Origin: Gracilariopsis chorda
Taxonomy: Eukaryota; Rhodophyta; Florideophyceae; Gracilariales; Gracilariaceae
Reading direction: 5' to 3'
DNA length: 64,000 nt
Assembly: GCA_003194525.1 (NCBI GenBank)
Contig: NBIV01000019.1
Coordinates: 124,001 to 188,000, forward strand
A model generated the notes under the pieces. The model was not told the DNA's origin and made no database searches. It saw nothing but the letters and a program-made list of their open reading frames with translations. Shown piece by piece: positions 21,801-29,823 of the stretch. Each line of letters opens with the position of its first letter. Position 1 is the first letter of the stretch. A program made the position numbers and the translations under genes.

Positions 21801-24452
21801 GGAGGTCACCCAGGTGGGAGGAAACTCTACCTAACCCTGCGAAGGGATTTCTATTGGCCCGCAATGGCGGTGGATTGCTACGCAACTGTGCGGTTTTGTA
21901 GCGAATGCGTGAAGAATCGCGTCAAACTCCGCAAAAATGCGAAGAAGATGAAACTATTCCCCGCAAGGGCGCCGCTCGAGTTTATCGCGATCGATATTCT
22001 CGGACCATTACTCACCACGAAACGTGGAAACAAGTTTCTACTTGTCATTACCGACCGCTTTTCTAAGCTGGTACGGACTGTCCCTCTTCGGAGGATAACC
22101 GCTCTCACGGTGGCCCAGGCTCTGGTGACGCACTGGATTTTTGTCTACGGTCCCCCTGTAGAGGTGCTCTCTGACAACGGGAAGCAGTTCGTGAGCAAGT
22201 TCTTCCAGGATGTTTGTCGCATCCTGGATGTCAAGAACTTGTTCACGGCTACCTACCACCCCCAGTGTAATGGGCAAGTTGAACGGTTTAACCGGACGTT
22301 ACTCGCGGCGTTACGTTCCTACGTCGCTGACCACCCAACGAATTGGGATCTCTACGCTGATGCGGTAACCTACGCGTACAATACGCAGGTACACCGGACT
22401 ACCGGAGTTTCGCCATTCGAGTTAGTTCTATCTAGAACACCCCCGCCTGTGGCGCTGGAACCCCAAGCTACCTTGGACAATTTCCCATCTGTGGGTATCT
22501 ACCGGCAGCAATGGAAGCGATGGCTTTCCAAGCTGGTCCCCGCTGCGCGGAAGTCTATGGCACGGGCCCAAGCCGCTTACAAGCGGGATTTTGACGCTCG
22601 CGTGCGAGGAAAACCATCCCCGATTCGGGCAAATAACTACGTCTTCATCAGGAAGGAATACTACAACCCGGAACGGGAGAAGCGTCACAAACTCTCGCCT
22701 GTGGCGGATGGACCCTTCAAGGTGATCTCTGTTAACACCGACACTGTCGTGGTAGAGATGGGGGACACGCACGAACGGATTTCCCATGATCGTGTTGTCC
22801 TCGCCCCTCCTCCCTCGTCAGAGGTAGTCCTGGATCTAGGCAACCCCGTTTCTACGGACTCCGCTACACCGGAACAATCCGGGAGTACTAGACCTACGGT
22901 ACTACCACACCCCAGCCGGGGACTCTCAGACCTACCGACTCTGTCGGACTCACCGGCTCAGCCGGGTAATTCGGGCCCCTCAGCGCCCGCCCCTACCACG
23001 TCTGCCCCACTTGCGCGCATCTATACCCGCCAGGCGGGGAATGTTATCCCTTATCCCGCCGCTCCGTCTAAGGAGGGGGAGGAGAACACTCGTTTTCGAG
23101 GAACGATATCACCGTCGCAACGGGAAACACACCGTAACATACGGAACACTGACCGTGGAGCACGGAGTATGTCACGCGACACTAATCCCCCGTTCCCGGG
23201 CAGTGCTGTGCAACAGAAACCAGACGCGCAGGCCCCGCAAAAGCGGCAAATACACCGTTTGTCACGGGAAAACGAGAAGCCTCACTCCAATACCGCAGCA
23301 GCGGAAAGGCAATCGCCCGATGCCTCGAAGCCGCCGTTGGCGGAAGTCCCCGCGGAAGCGGTTCAATCAGGTCGATCAGACCCGCGCCCTGCGGAGAAGG
23401 GGCGCCCAGATACGCCGGCCTCACAGGGGAATACCCACACCCCTCTTGGGGAAAAAGGCGGCCAAGCTGCAGTCGAAGCTTTAAGCCCTGGCTCGCAAGC
23501 ACCGGAAACGCCTCCCGTCGTTGACGGAATCAAAGCCCCCGCTACGGGGAATGATTTGCGCCAACCCCCGCATCGCTGCGGCGAAGAACCGAGGAACTCG
23601 GGAATAACGCGCGCCATCGCACGCTCGAAACCGGTCGTACCGGACGCTGCTCCTCCTCACGGAGATGGTGCACTGCGCTCAGCGGCAATTCCCCTGAAAA
23701 GGGTGTCATCGGCACCTGCCCGGAACCCCCCAGAGGGGAATTTTGACCAAAATACCGGTGTACCGGAGTTAGCCCCAGGCAACCCGTCAGTAGCCGGGGA
23801 CACCACGGCATCACCGGAACGTATGGTGCAGAGCGCTCGTGCGCCTGGCAGGGAGGCGGTTTGCCACCCAATCACCGTGTCGCACGGGACCCCCCAGGGG
23901 ATTGTGGAAATGCCGATCCCGCAGGAGCGGTCATCTTCCCGCAAACTCGCGGTTCGTGCGCTCAACCGCGAAGGCGGAACCCAAGTCCCCCGCCGACTGG
24001 CGGTTCGCCCGGCCTACCGTGAAGACGGGAACAACAACACCCCTCTGGGGAACGACTTGCCGGTGAAAACCGTGGCACCACACACCCTCTTGAGGGATAT
24101 TTTCCCGCATGAGCAGCGGCCACTAGGACAGCGTACGGCAACGTCGGAGTTATCGCCGAACACCCTGCTAAGGGACATTATACCGCACCGCGGGCAACCC
24201 TCGCCAGGGATTACAACCCCCACCCGGCACGGCCGGCAGGTCTACGAACGAAAGTTCGTAGTAGACCGACTTGTCGGATACACCTGGGACCAGGATGGTA
24301 TTCTACAATACCGCGTCCGCTGGTACGGGTACGACCCCAATGGGGATACGTGGGAGCCAATGGAACACCTCCCACGGTCGCAGGTCGTGCGATACCACCG
24401 TCAAACGGGAACTGCAGCTCCAGCCACGCTGGTAAATGCCCAAGTTGGGTAA
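18891..24452 (+). CDS. pol: gypsy Pol polyprotein with chromodomain
   Basis: About 1,850 codons encode a retropepsin-like protease (TVLDTRAGPN), reverse transcriptase (FCVDYRRLNAVT, then VYLDDIIIFSNS), RNase H (VDTDSSDYQVGCALF), and an integrase with an HHCC zinc finger (LSHYAPIGGHPGGRK to CSECVKNR) and DDE core (FIAIDILGP, VLSDNGKQF, CNGQVERFNRTL). A proline/arginine-rich disordered stretch of several hundred residues follows. The C-terminus is a chromodomain (ERKFVVDRLVGY, YRVRWYGYDPNGDTWEPMEHL). The order places it in Ty3/gypsy, and the chromodomain makes it a chromovirus. The chromodomain is expected to read histone marks during integration. The frame differs from gag's. Programmed frameshifting or read-through is common in the group, but I cannot say which applies. 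Confidence 0.95.
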   Translation: MGEASSKTRLLAPEASSPRSPVNVLSRKDTADADSAHLGVLRRPWIRSKNPRIPGRVLVLAKRNYKVYADLGLDPQFIVRFLTVLDTRAGPNFVVESLLPPLVRSRIRSDAVPDISDANNNPLQTVGTVDLVVRLGTSVVKLDFIVCRSLAAPVILGCDYCDRFVDAIRPRLRRVELDDGSSVPILRRPLKQSSRKQVPLPAAQEPPPASRESTKLRVAASVSIPAESQVWVQVNSRQHGLRVIQPLASLYEKSQLALANGIVSISPDVPFRILVANPGKHPQYLVKHQVIGSVTPHPMGMLPTKMTAADVLGVTTSSEEFAPPSEDVKSKEGEETATSASNIPSNSELRTTPVPQDNAPSSNDRIDPEKALEALDFSHVPELHRDKLRTMLREFTTMWDGSLGEIDATEHRIDLIPGARPVAQPPYMAGPKAREEEQSQVDKMLRAGVIEPAQSPWASPVVLALKADGTWRFCVDYRRLNAVTVRDTYPIPRMDECIDSLGDATVFTALDANWGYWQVPVRQEDRDKTAFTCHAGTYRFKRMPFGLTNAPATFQRAVDILLNRFKWRSCLVYLDDIIIFSNSLDDHLTHVRDVLTVLRDAGITLKLRKCEFFTDTVKYLGHIIRPGRLAIEKARVKSLVEAKEPRTQTELRSFLGLVNVYRRFIPNFLDTAAPLNALLRKGNPPKLGTFTPEQSEAFNSLKEAVTSAPILHLPKLGLPYSVDTDSSDYQVGCALFQTTPEGERHPIGYWSRSLNVHERNYSVSEKECLAVVWAMTTLRPYLMGIHFTVYTDHSSLRWLMNISDPSGRLMRWRLRLAEYDFQVIYKKGAQNTQADALSRLPTSGEALPTEDDEVPCFMAIDPDDPEYAVEARPETWDEDADFDELLASRDKSENPLPGNFVPVSPEEMIREQFGDPFCTRIRARINGGEDLPFGVNDKGYLVRKVEARPQIVVPHSLQSRVLHLSHYAPIGGHPGGRKLYLTLRRDFYWPAMAVDCYATVRFCSECVKNRVKLRKNAKKMKLFPARAPLEFIAIDILGPLLTTKRGNKFLLVITDRFSKLVRTVPLRRITALTVAQALVTHWIFVYGPPVEVLSDNGKQFVSKFFQDVCRILDVKNLFTATYHPQCNGQVERFNRTLLAALRSYVADHPTNWDLYADAVTYAYNTQVHRTTGVSPFELVLSRTPPPVALEPQATLDNFPSVGIYRQQWKRWLSKLVPAARKSMARAQAAYKRDFDARVRGKPSPIRANNYVFIRKEYYNPEREKRHKLSPVADGPFKVISVNTDTVVVEMGDTHERISHDRVVLAPPPSSEVVLDLGNPVSTDSATPEQSGSTRPTVLPHPSRGLSDLPTLSDSPAQPGNSGPSAPAPTTSAPLARIYTRQAGNVIPYPAAPSKEGEENTRFRGTISPSQRETHRNIRNTDRGARSMSRDTNPPFPGSAVQQKPDAQAPQKRQIHRLSRENEKPHSNTAAAERQSPDASKPPLAEVPAEAVQSGRSDPRPAEKGRPDTPASQGNTHTPLGEKGGQAAVEALSPGSQAPETPPVVDGIKAPATGNDLRQPPHRCGEEPRNSGITRAIARSKPVVPDAAPPHGDGALRSAAIPLKRVSSAPARNPPEGNFDQNTGVPELAPGNPSVAGDTTASPERMVQSARAPGREAVCHPITVSHGTPQGIVEMPIPQERSSSRKLAVRALNREGGTQVPRRLAVRPAYREDGNNNTPLGNDLPVKTVAPHTLLRDIFPHEQRPLGQRTATSELSPNTLLRDIIPHRGQPSPGITTPTRHGRQVYERKFVVDRLVGYTWDQDGILQYRVRWYGYDPNGDTWEPMEHLPRSQVVRYHRQTGTAAPATLVNAQVG

Positions 24453-24707
24453 CGTTGCCGCGCGAGCGGAGAGCGAAAGGAAAGGATAACAAGACAAGGT
24501 CCGTCGAAGACGGGGAACTCAAATGAGAATCACCGTTCAAAACGGGAAAGTTTATTCAAGGGAGCAGCTAGCTCCCCACAAAACTATACTACAATAGCCG
24601 GCTATGCCAGGAAAGAAGAACCGGAGACGGCGTACGCGCTTTTATCACCCATTTCCGTCTGGGAACCCTCCGCGTCCGCGGTCGTTTTCCCGTCTTAGGG
24701 GGGGATA

Positions 24708-25514
24708 TGTAGTGCAACGCCCTCAGGGAGGGATTCTTGGTACTTGAACGCTTTCCCGATATTATCGGTTGTGTAGTGTGTATATGAACTACGCCCCACA
24801 ATGGTGGGTATGGACACGTGGGACACGGTTTTGGGTCAATTGGCGGTTGGCCACAGTAGTGGATGTTGCCACGAAATGTGGAGTATTTTAGTTAATATTA
24901 TTTATTATTTTCACACCCATTTCTGGGAAGCTAGTACTTAGTGCGACGGCGCACTGCCGTCGCACCAGTAAACCTTCCCCAACAAGGGACCCCAACCTGG
25001 GGAATTGGCTCTGAGCTTTACCGCCTCCGCGTGTTCTCAACTCCTCCTTGGAGGGAAGCACCGTAGTGTACGGAAGTTCACCCCCCTTGCACATCTAAAG
25101 GAGACCCATCATTGGGAGTACTAATTGTTCCAATCATATTGGTGTTTCGCCCTGTATAGGGAGTCCTGTCCACCGGCATTGCCGTATCTACTCGTCGCTC
25201 TCGCGACCCACTCGTCCTTCCTCTTTCCCCTTTTTAGGGTAGCACCTCCCGCTATCCGCGGCCCTCGTGTGCGCATCCGCTCACACACCCCCACTTACGT
25301 GGAAACATACCTCTACTGAGGATCACACCCCGCTCACGCGGATACCGATTCTTCGCCTTCACCTCCCTGCGCGAGTCGCGACAGGTGTCCCTGGTCTTAC
25401 AAACCGGCTTCGCCGTGACACCTCTGGGAGGGCTCTACCCAACTGGGTTCACCTCGTGAGAGGAAGATCCCGGACGTCTTTCGGTGTTTTTCCCCTTTGG
25501 GGCATTGCACCACA
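24708..25514 (+). repeat. 3-prime LTR of the gypsy element
   Basis: This is an 807-bp copy of 15786-16592 with about two visible differences. The conserved 10-bp-stem hairpin lies at 24941-24965. CTTAG follows. Confidence 0.95.
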
Positions 25515-26445
25515 CTTAGTGCAACCATGGTTTGGATCAGGACGGTTGGTATGTGCGGATTCCTTTTTTGCGTCTGTCAGTACAGCGAAAGCATTACTGG
25601 AAAAAGGTTTAAGGTTTACTGGAGTTGTCAAAAATGCTACTCGTGAATATCCGATGACACATCTCTCCGAAACTACTTTATTAGACAGGGGAGATTTTGT
25701 ATCTATGCTATCGAAAGGAAGCATTATCAATAATGATATAATGGCTGTAATGTGGATGGACAGAGAAAGAAGGTATTTCGTATCAACCTCTGGCACGGTT
25801 AGTCCTGGCTGTCCTATTATTCGAGAAAGGTGGAGACGGGAGGGAAATATTTCTAAGAAAGTGGAAATGGAGGTCGCAATTCCCGAAGTGTGTGAAGAGT
25901 ATTACAAAAACTGTTCAATGGTCGATCGCCATAACAGATGCAGACAAGATGATCTGAATCTGGAGAAGAAAATTGAAGTGAAAGAGTGGTCATTTCGAGT
26001 GAACTGCTCTGTTTTATCGATTTGTATTGTGGACGCCTGGAAGTTGTACAAAGCCGCAAATGGAACCCGAAAAGTGAAAAGTCCGCACCACTTCTATTGC
26101 CAATTGGCTGATGAACTAATTGAGAATACATGGGATACCACAGGTCTAATGAGCAGAGATGAGCAAGAATGTGAAAATGTTCATGAGAAGCCAATGTTTG
26201 CAGGCACTGGCTTGCATTTAATGCAGACGAATAGAAGGAGAAAAAACAAGGATGGCAAGATTACAAAAGCTTTATATCAAGGACGATGCAGTTTCTGCAA
26301 AGGTAATACAAAGTCCAAGTTTTTATGTTCTGGCTGCTATATCAGAAAGGAAAAAGAAGTGTTTTTATGTCACACTGGTACTAATAGAGATTCTTTTATG
26401 AAACACATTGAAGAGTGTCACGGTATAATGAAGTTCAGAAGCTGA
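25515..26445 (+). pseudogene. piggyBac transposase, C-terminal part
   Basis: Downstream of the gypsy insertion the transposase resumes at the duplicated CTTAG with VQPWFGSGRLVCADSFFASV, which contains the second catalytic Asp region. VMWMDRERRYFVSTSG follows, with the third acidic region. NCSMVDRHNR and VDAWKLYKAAN are typical of the family. The protein ends in a cysteine-rich zinc-binding domain (CSFCKG, CSGCYIRKEKEVFLC, HIEECH) of the kind piggyBac transposases use to bind their ends. The stop is a TGA at 26443-26445. Confidence 0.85.
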
Positions 26446-26968
26446 CGAAGATGTCCACAACCTTGTCAACCTTCGTTTTTTATATTAAAAATCTATGTTT
26501 GAATGCAAAAGTTTACAATAAGTTCATTTTACCTTTAGCACCCTACTAATTCAATCCGCGTTATTTAGACTTGCTAGATTATTTAAACTCTATTACGAAA
26601 CTGCCCCTTTAACAGATGTCACCGTATTCTTTCTGCTGTTCAAGTGGGTGTTATAAACGTTCTGAGAGTTTAAAGATATTTAGAATTAGTCGAGCTCCCG
26701 AAGGAGTTTTGGAGTTTTATGAAACTCAGCGAGGTTCGAACTCATGTTTTGCTGCTCGCATGTGACCTGACGACCACTGAGCTGCTGTTATGGCTCAGTG
26801 GTCGTCTTCTACAAGTACTTATAGTTGAAAGACCACCCGGTAGGCCATGTTTCAAGTTCAAAATTTGAAATGTGGGGCCATGCGGATCAGATTTCAATTT
26901 TTTTTTAATTTTGCGTGCCGTTGCGCTGACCTCATATGAGGTCAGCGCACCGGTCCGATAGACACTAG
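26446..26968. other. piggyBac 3-prime region with tRNA-like sequence
   Basis: This non-coding region leads to the right inverted end of the piggyBac element. On the minus strand at about 26806-26730 a box-A-like GCTCAGTGG and a box-B-like GAGTTCGAACCTC are about 30 nt apart, as in tRNA genes, but no tRNA cloverleaf can be drawn. A perfect 14-bp inverted repeat (26769-26782 with 26793-26806) overlaps box A. It could be a tRNA-derived SINE fragment. Confidence 0.35.
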
Positions 26969-27402
26969 AGGTTATCCACAGCTGGGAGAAGTGTACGCAA
27001 GGTGCGGTCGCTTTGTAAACAACCGTACAAATTTGGGATATTGGCCGCAGCCCTAGACAGAATTCTGTGTGTCCTTGAAAAAGGAAATACCTCAGAACGT
27101 CACATACACTGCTTCATAATGAAGAAAACACACCCCAAAATGCGCACATTCTGCATCCAATGCCTGTTAGAATCAAAAATTCTGTTTTAAGAAAAGCTGT
27201 ACATTATTTGGGGAGTTGCACTTAATTGGACGCAGTTTAGTTCATGCGTAAACCAAAAGTTTTGCAGATACATTATGCAAACGTTCTGTCGCGGCGCAAA
27301 GTGCCGCCTGCTGCCAAAGGCTGCTTTTCCTTATAGATAAGTAACGACTGCTTTCTCAAACCCAAATATTTGAATGTGATTCAAACAAATGAACGGTTGG
27401 AG
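26969..27402. other. no gene recognised
   Basis: This is a short gap between the piggyBac end and copia element 2. It holds no supportable feature. Confidence 0.4.
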
Positions 27403-27407
27403 ACATG

Positions 27408-27516
27408 TGTCAGACCGCACAGTACAGTAGCCGCCAACGGCTGGCTGCACCGGCGATAAGCAGACGAACTCCAAGTAAAACACACCATCGCGCCTTTCGC
27501 GTTGTCGGGGCTAACA
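27408..27516 (+). repeat. 5-prime LTR of copia element 2
   Basis: This 109-bp repeat starts TGTCAGACCGC and ends GGGCTAACA. It is paired with 32660-32768. Confidence 0.8.
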
Positions 27517-28994
27517 GGTTATGGGCCCCTACCAACAACCCAGCCCTGTTCCAACCCCACAAACACTACGTGTACTCCGCCGAGACATAACCAAGCACAC
27601 CAACGAACTCACCGCTGACCTCTTCCGAAAAGGCCACCTAGCAGAGAGCGATACCTTCAACCCCCGCAATACCACACAGCACATCGAAATGCACCGCAAA
27701 ACACCACACATCTCAACTTTTAACCCAGATAACATGGCAATATGGGAAGCCAGTCTCATGCAATAAACCATAATACACGATGCAACACCACACATCTTGA
27801 CCAACCCGGCAGTACCCATCGACCTTATGGAAGCTACGGAACACAGAAAGAAGCAAGCAATACTCAAATCCATAATATTTCTTAGCCTCCCAGACAAAAT
27901 CTCGTCAATACTAACACCCGAGAACTACTCTGACACACCTTTTAATATACTTAAAGTCATACGAGAACAAATTGCATCCCAAACGGAAACAAGACATCGT
28001 TTCTTAGAAACTGAAGCCCGCACCATCATGTACACACCAGAAAAAACAATCAACGAATACCTTGAAAAACGCCAAAAACTACGCACGAAAATGATCAACG
28101 CCAAATACCCAGGTATACAACAAGAATCCACCACAATCCGTTTCCTCATTGAAGGACTACGATCCAATCCCAAATACATAACCACAGGTGAACACATGGC
28201 CATCAACCCCCCCACCACCATCAAAGCTTTCGCCACAAAAATCAAACAAACCGATCTATTCAGGCAGAACATACCCACCACACCATTCACACCACACAGA
28301 CCTCACAAACCGGAGACACGTCAAGGACCATCTTTTTGCTGCTATGGAAGACCCCACAGACGCTGCCCGTACTACCGACGCCCATTCCCACCCCAGCACC
28401 GAAGTTCGTGGTGCTCATACCACCAAAGCCCAACCAATAGTGACAACCAGTGTCTCGCCCAACGGCGATTCAAACCCAACCAACCAAGAATCCCCGCACA
28501 AGCCAAATAAACGACCTATGACCCCACGGACAGCTCTCCTCACCAAACCGAAGGACCCGTCAATATCCCAGAGTTTTCCCCACAGATAGATCCAGACAGC
28601 TCCAAACAAACCGACAATTGTATGTCTATTCTCGACTTTGCAGCGTCACGCACCCACTTATCCACCCCTTCCGAAAGTATGAAACCTGCAAAAAGGCTCA
28701 CTTCACGAACAGCCACTAACACCTATTTACCGCTATCTCACACAGGACTCTCCACTCTCACCCTTCAAAATGGCATCACTTTTCAAGCACCCGCTGTCAT
28801 AAACGGAAATATCAAACGCAACTTGATCTCGGTCCATGACGTCGCAAAAACATTTGGACGTGTCATTTTCTCACTCACCCAGACTACAATCCTGAATCAG
28901 CGCAAGAACCACCTACCGCGAACCATAGCCACAGCATCATACGTAAATGGAGCGTATCTGCCCCCTCTTAACCCCCTTCACACACGTTCACCAC

Positions 28995-29823
28995 TGTAGT
29001 GCAACGCCCTCAGGGAGGGATTCTTGGTACTTGAACGCTTTCCCGATATTATCGGTTGTGTAGTGTGTATATGAACTACGCCCCATTATGGTGGATATGG
29101 ACACGTGGGACACGGTTTTGGGTCAATTGGCGGTTGGCCACAGTAGTGGATGTTGCCACGAAATGTGGAGTATTTTAGTTGATTTTATTTATTATTTTCA
29201 CACCCATTTCCGGGAAGCTAGTACTTAGTGCGACGGCGCACTGCCGTCGCACCAGTAAACCTTCCCCAACAAGGGACCCCAACCTGGGAAATTGGCTCTA
29301 GTTTTTACCGCTTGCGCGCGTGCTCTACTCCTCCTTGGAGGGAAACGACGTGAACCACGGGACATCTAACCCCCTTGCACATCTAAAGGGTCCCATAACT
29401 GGGAGTAATATTATTCCAATTGCATTGTTGTTTCGCCCTGTATAGGGATATGGTTACCGGCATCGCCGCTCGCCCCCATCGCTCTCGCAACACACTTCGT
29501 ACTCTCTTCCTCCTTTTCTTTCACTCTCCTCCTTTCCCTCTTTCAGTGTAGTACATCCCGCTACCCGCGGCCCTTTTGTGTGCACCCGCTCACACTTCCC
29601 CACTTACGTGGAAACATACCTCTACTGAGGATCACACCCCACTCACGCGGATACCGATTCTTCGCCTTCACCTCCCTGCGCAAGTCGCGAAAGGTGTCTC
29701 TGGTCTTCCAAACCGGCTTTGCCGTGACACCTCTGGGAGGGCTCTACCCAACTGGGTTCACCTCGTGAGAGGAAGATCCTGTACGTCTTTCGGTGTTTTT
29801 CCCCTTTGGGGCATTGCACCACA
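28995..29823 (+). repeat. solo LTR of the gypsy chromovirus family
   Basis: This 829-bp sequence matches the 807-bp gypsy LTR end to end (TGTAGTGC to ACCACA) with several percent divergence and small indels. It has no internal gypsy sequence. A perfect 5-bp duplication ACCAC flanks it (28990-28994 and 29824-29828). It is therefore a genuine insertion into copia element 2 that later recombined down to one LTR. It is older than the full element at 15786. Confidence 0.93.

Larger units (their letters stand above)
15786..25514 (+). mobile_element. Ty3/gypsy chromovirus, whole-looking and very young
   Basis: The element is 9,729 bp with 807-bp LTRs (15786-16592 and 24708-25514) that begin TGTAGTGC and end ACCACA. 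A perfect 5-bp target duplication CTTAG lies at 15781-15785 and 25515-25519. By eye the LTRs differ at only about two positions, so insertion is very recent. A purine-rich tract of seven Gs immediately precedes the 3-prime LTR. Gag (16699-18873) and pol (18891-24452) are open, and pol ends in a chromodomain. It is inserted inside the piggyBac transposase. The whole element is saturated with small inverted repeats (see findings). Confidence 0.95.
14401..26968 (+). mobile_element. piggyBac-type DNA transposon interrupted by a gypsy element
   Basis: The inverted ends are TGTCTATCTGACC (from 14405) and, on the opposite strand, TGTCTATCGGACC (to 26964). Each is followed inward by the 16-bp palindrome GACCTCATATGAGGTC. 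Both ends are bordered by CTAG. A plus-strand piggyBac transposase lies inside. Without the 9.73-kb gypsy insertion the element would be about 2.8 kb, a usual size for piggyBac. Known piggyBac elements duplicate TTAA. No TTAA is present at these ends, so the ends or the target site are atypical. Confidence 0.7.
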
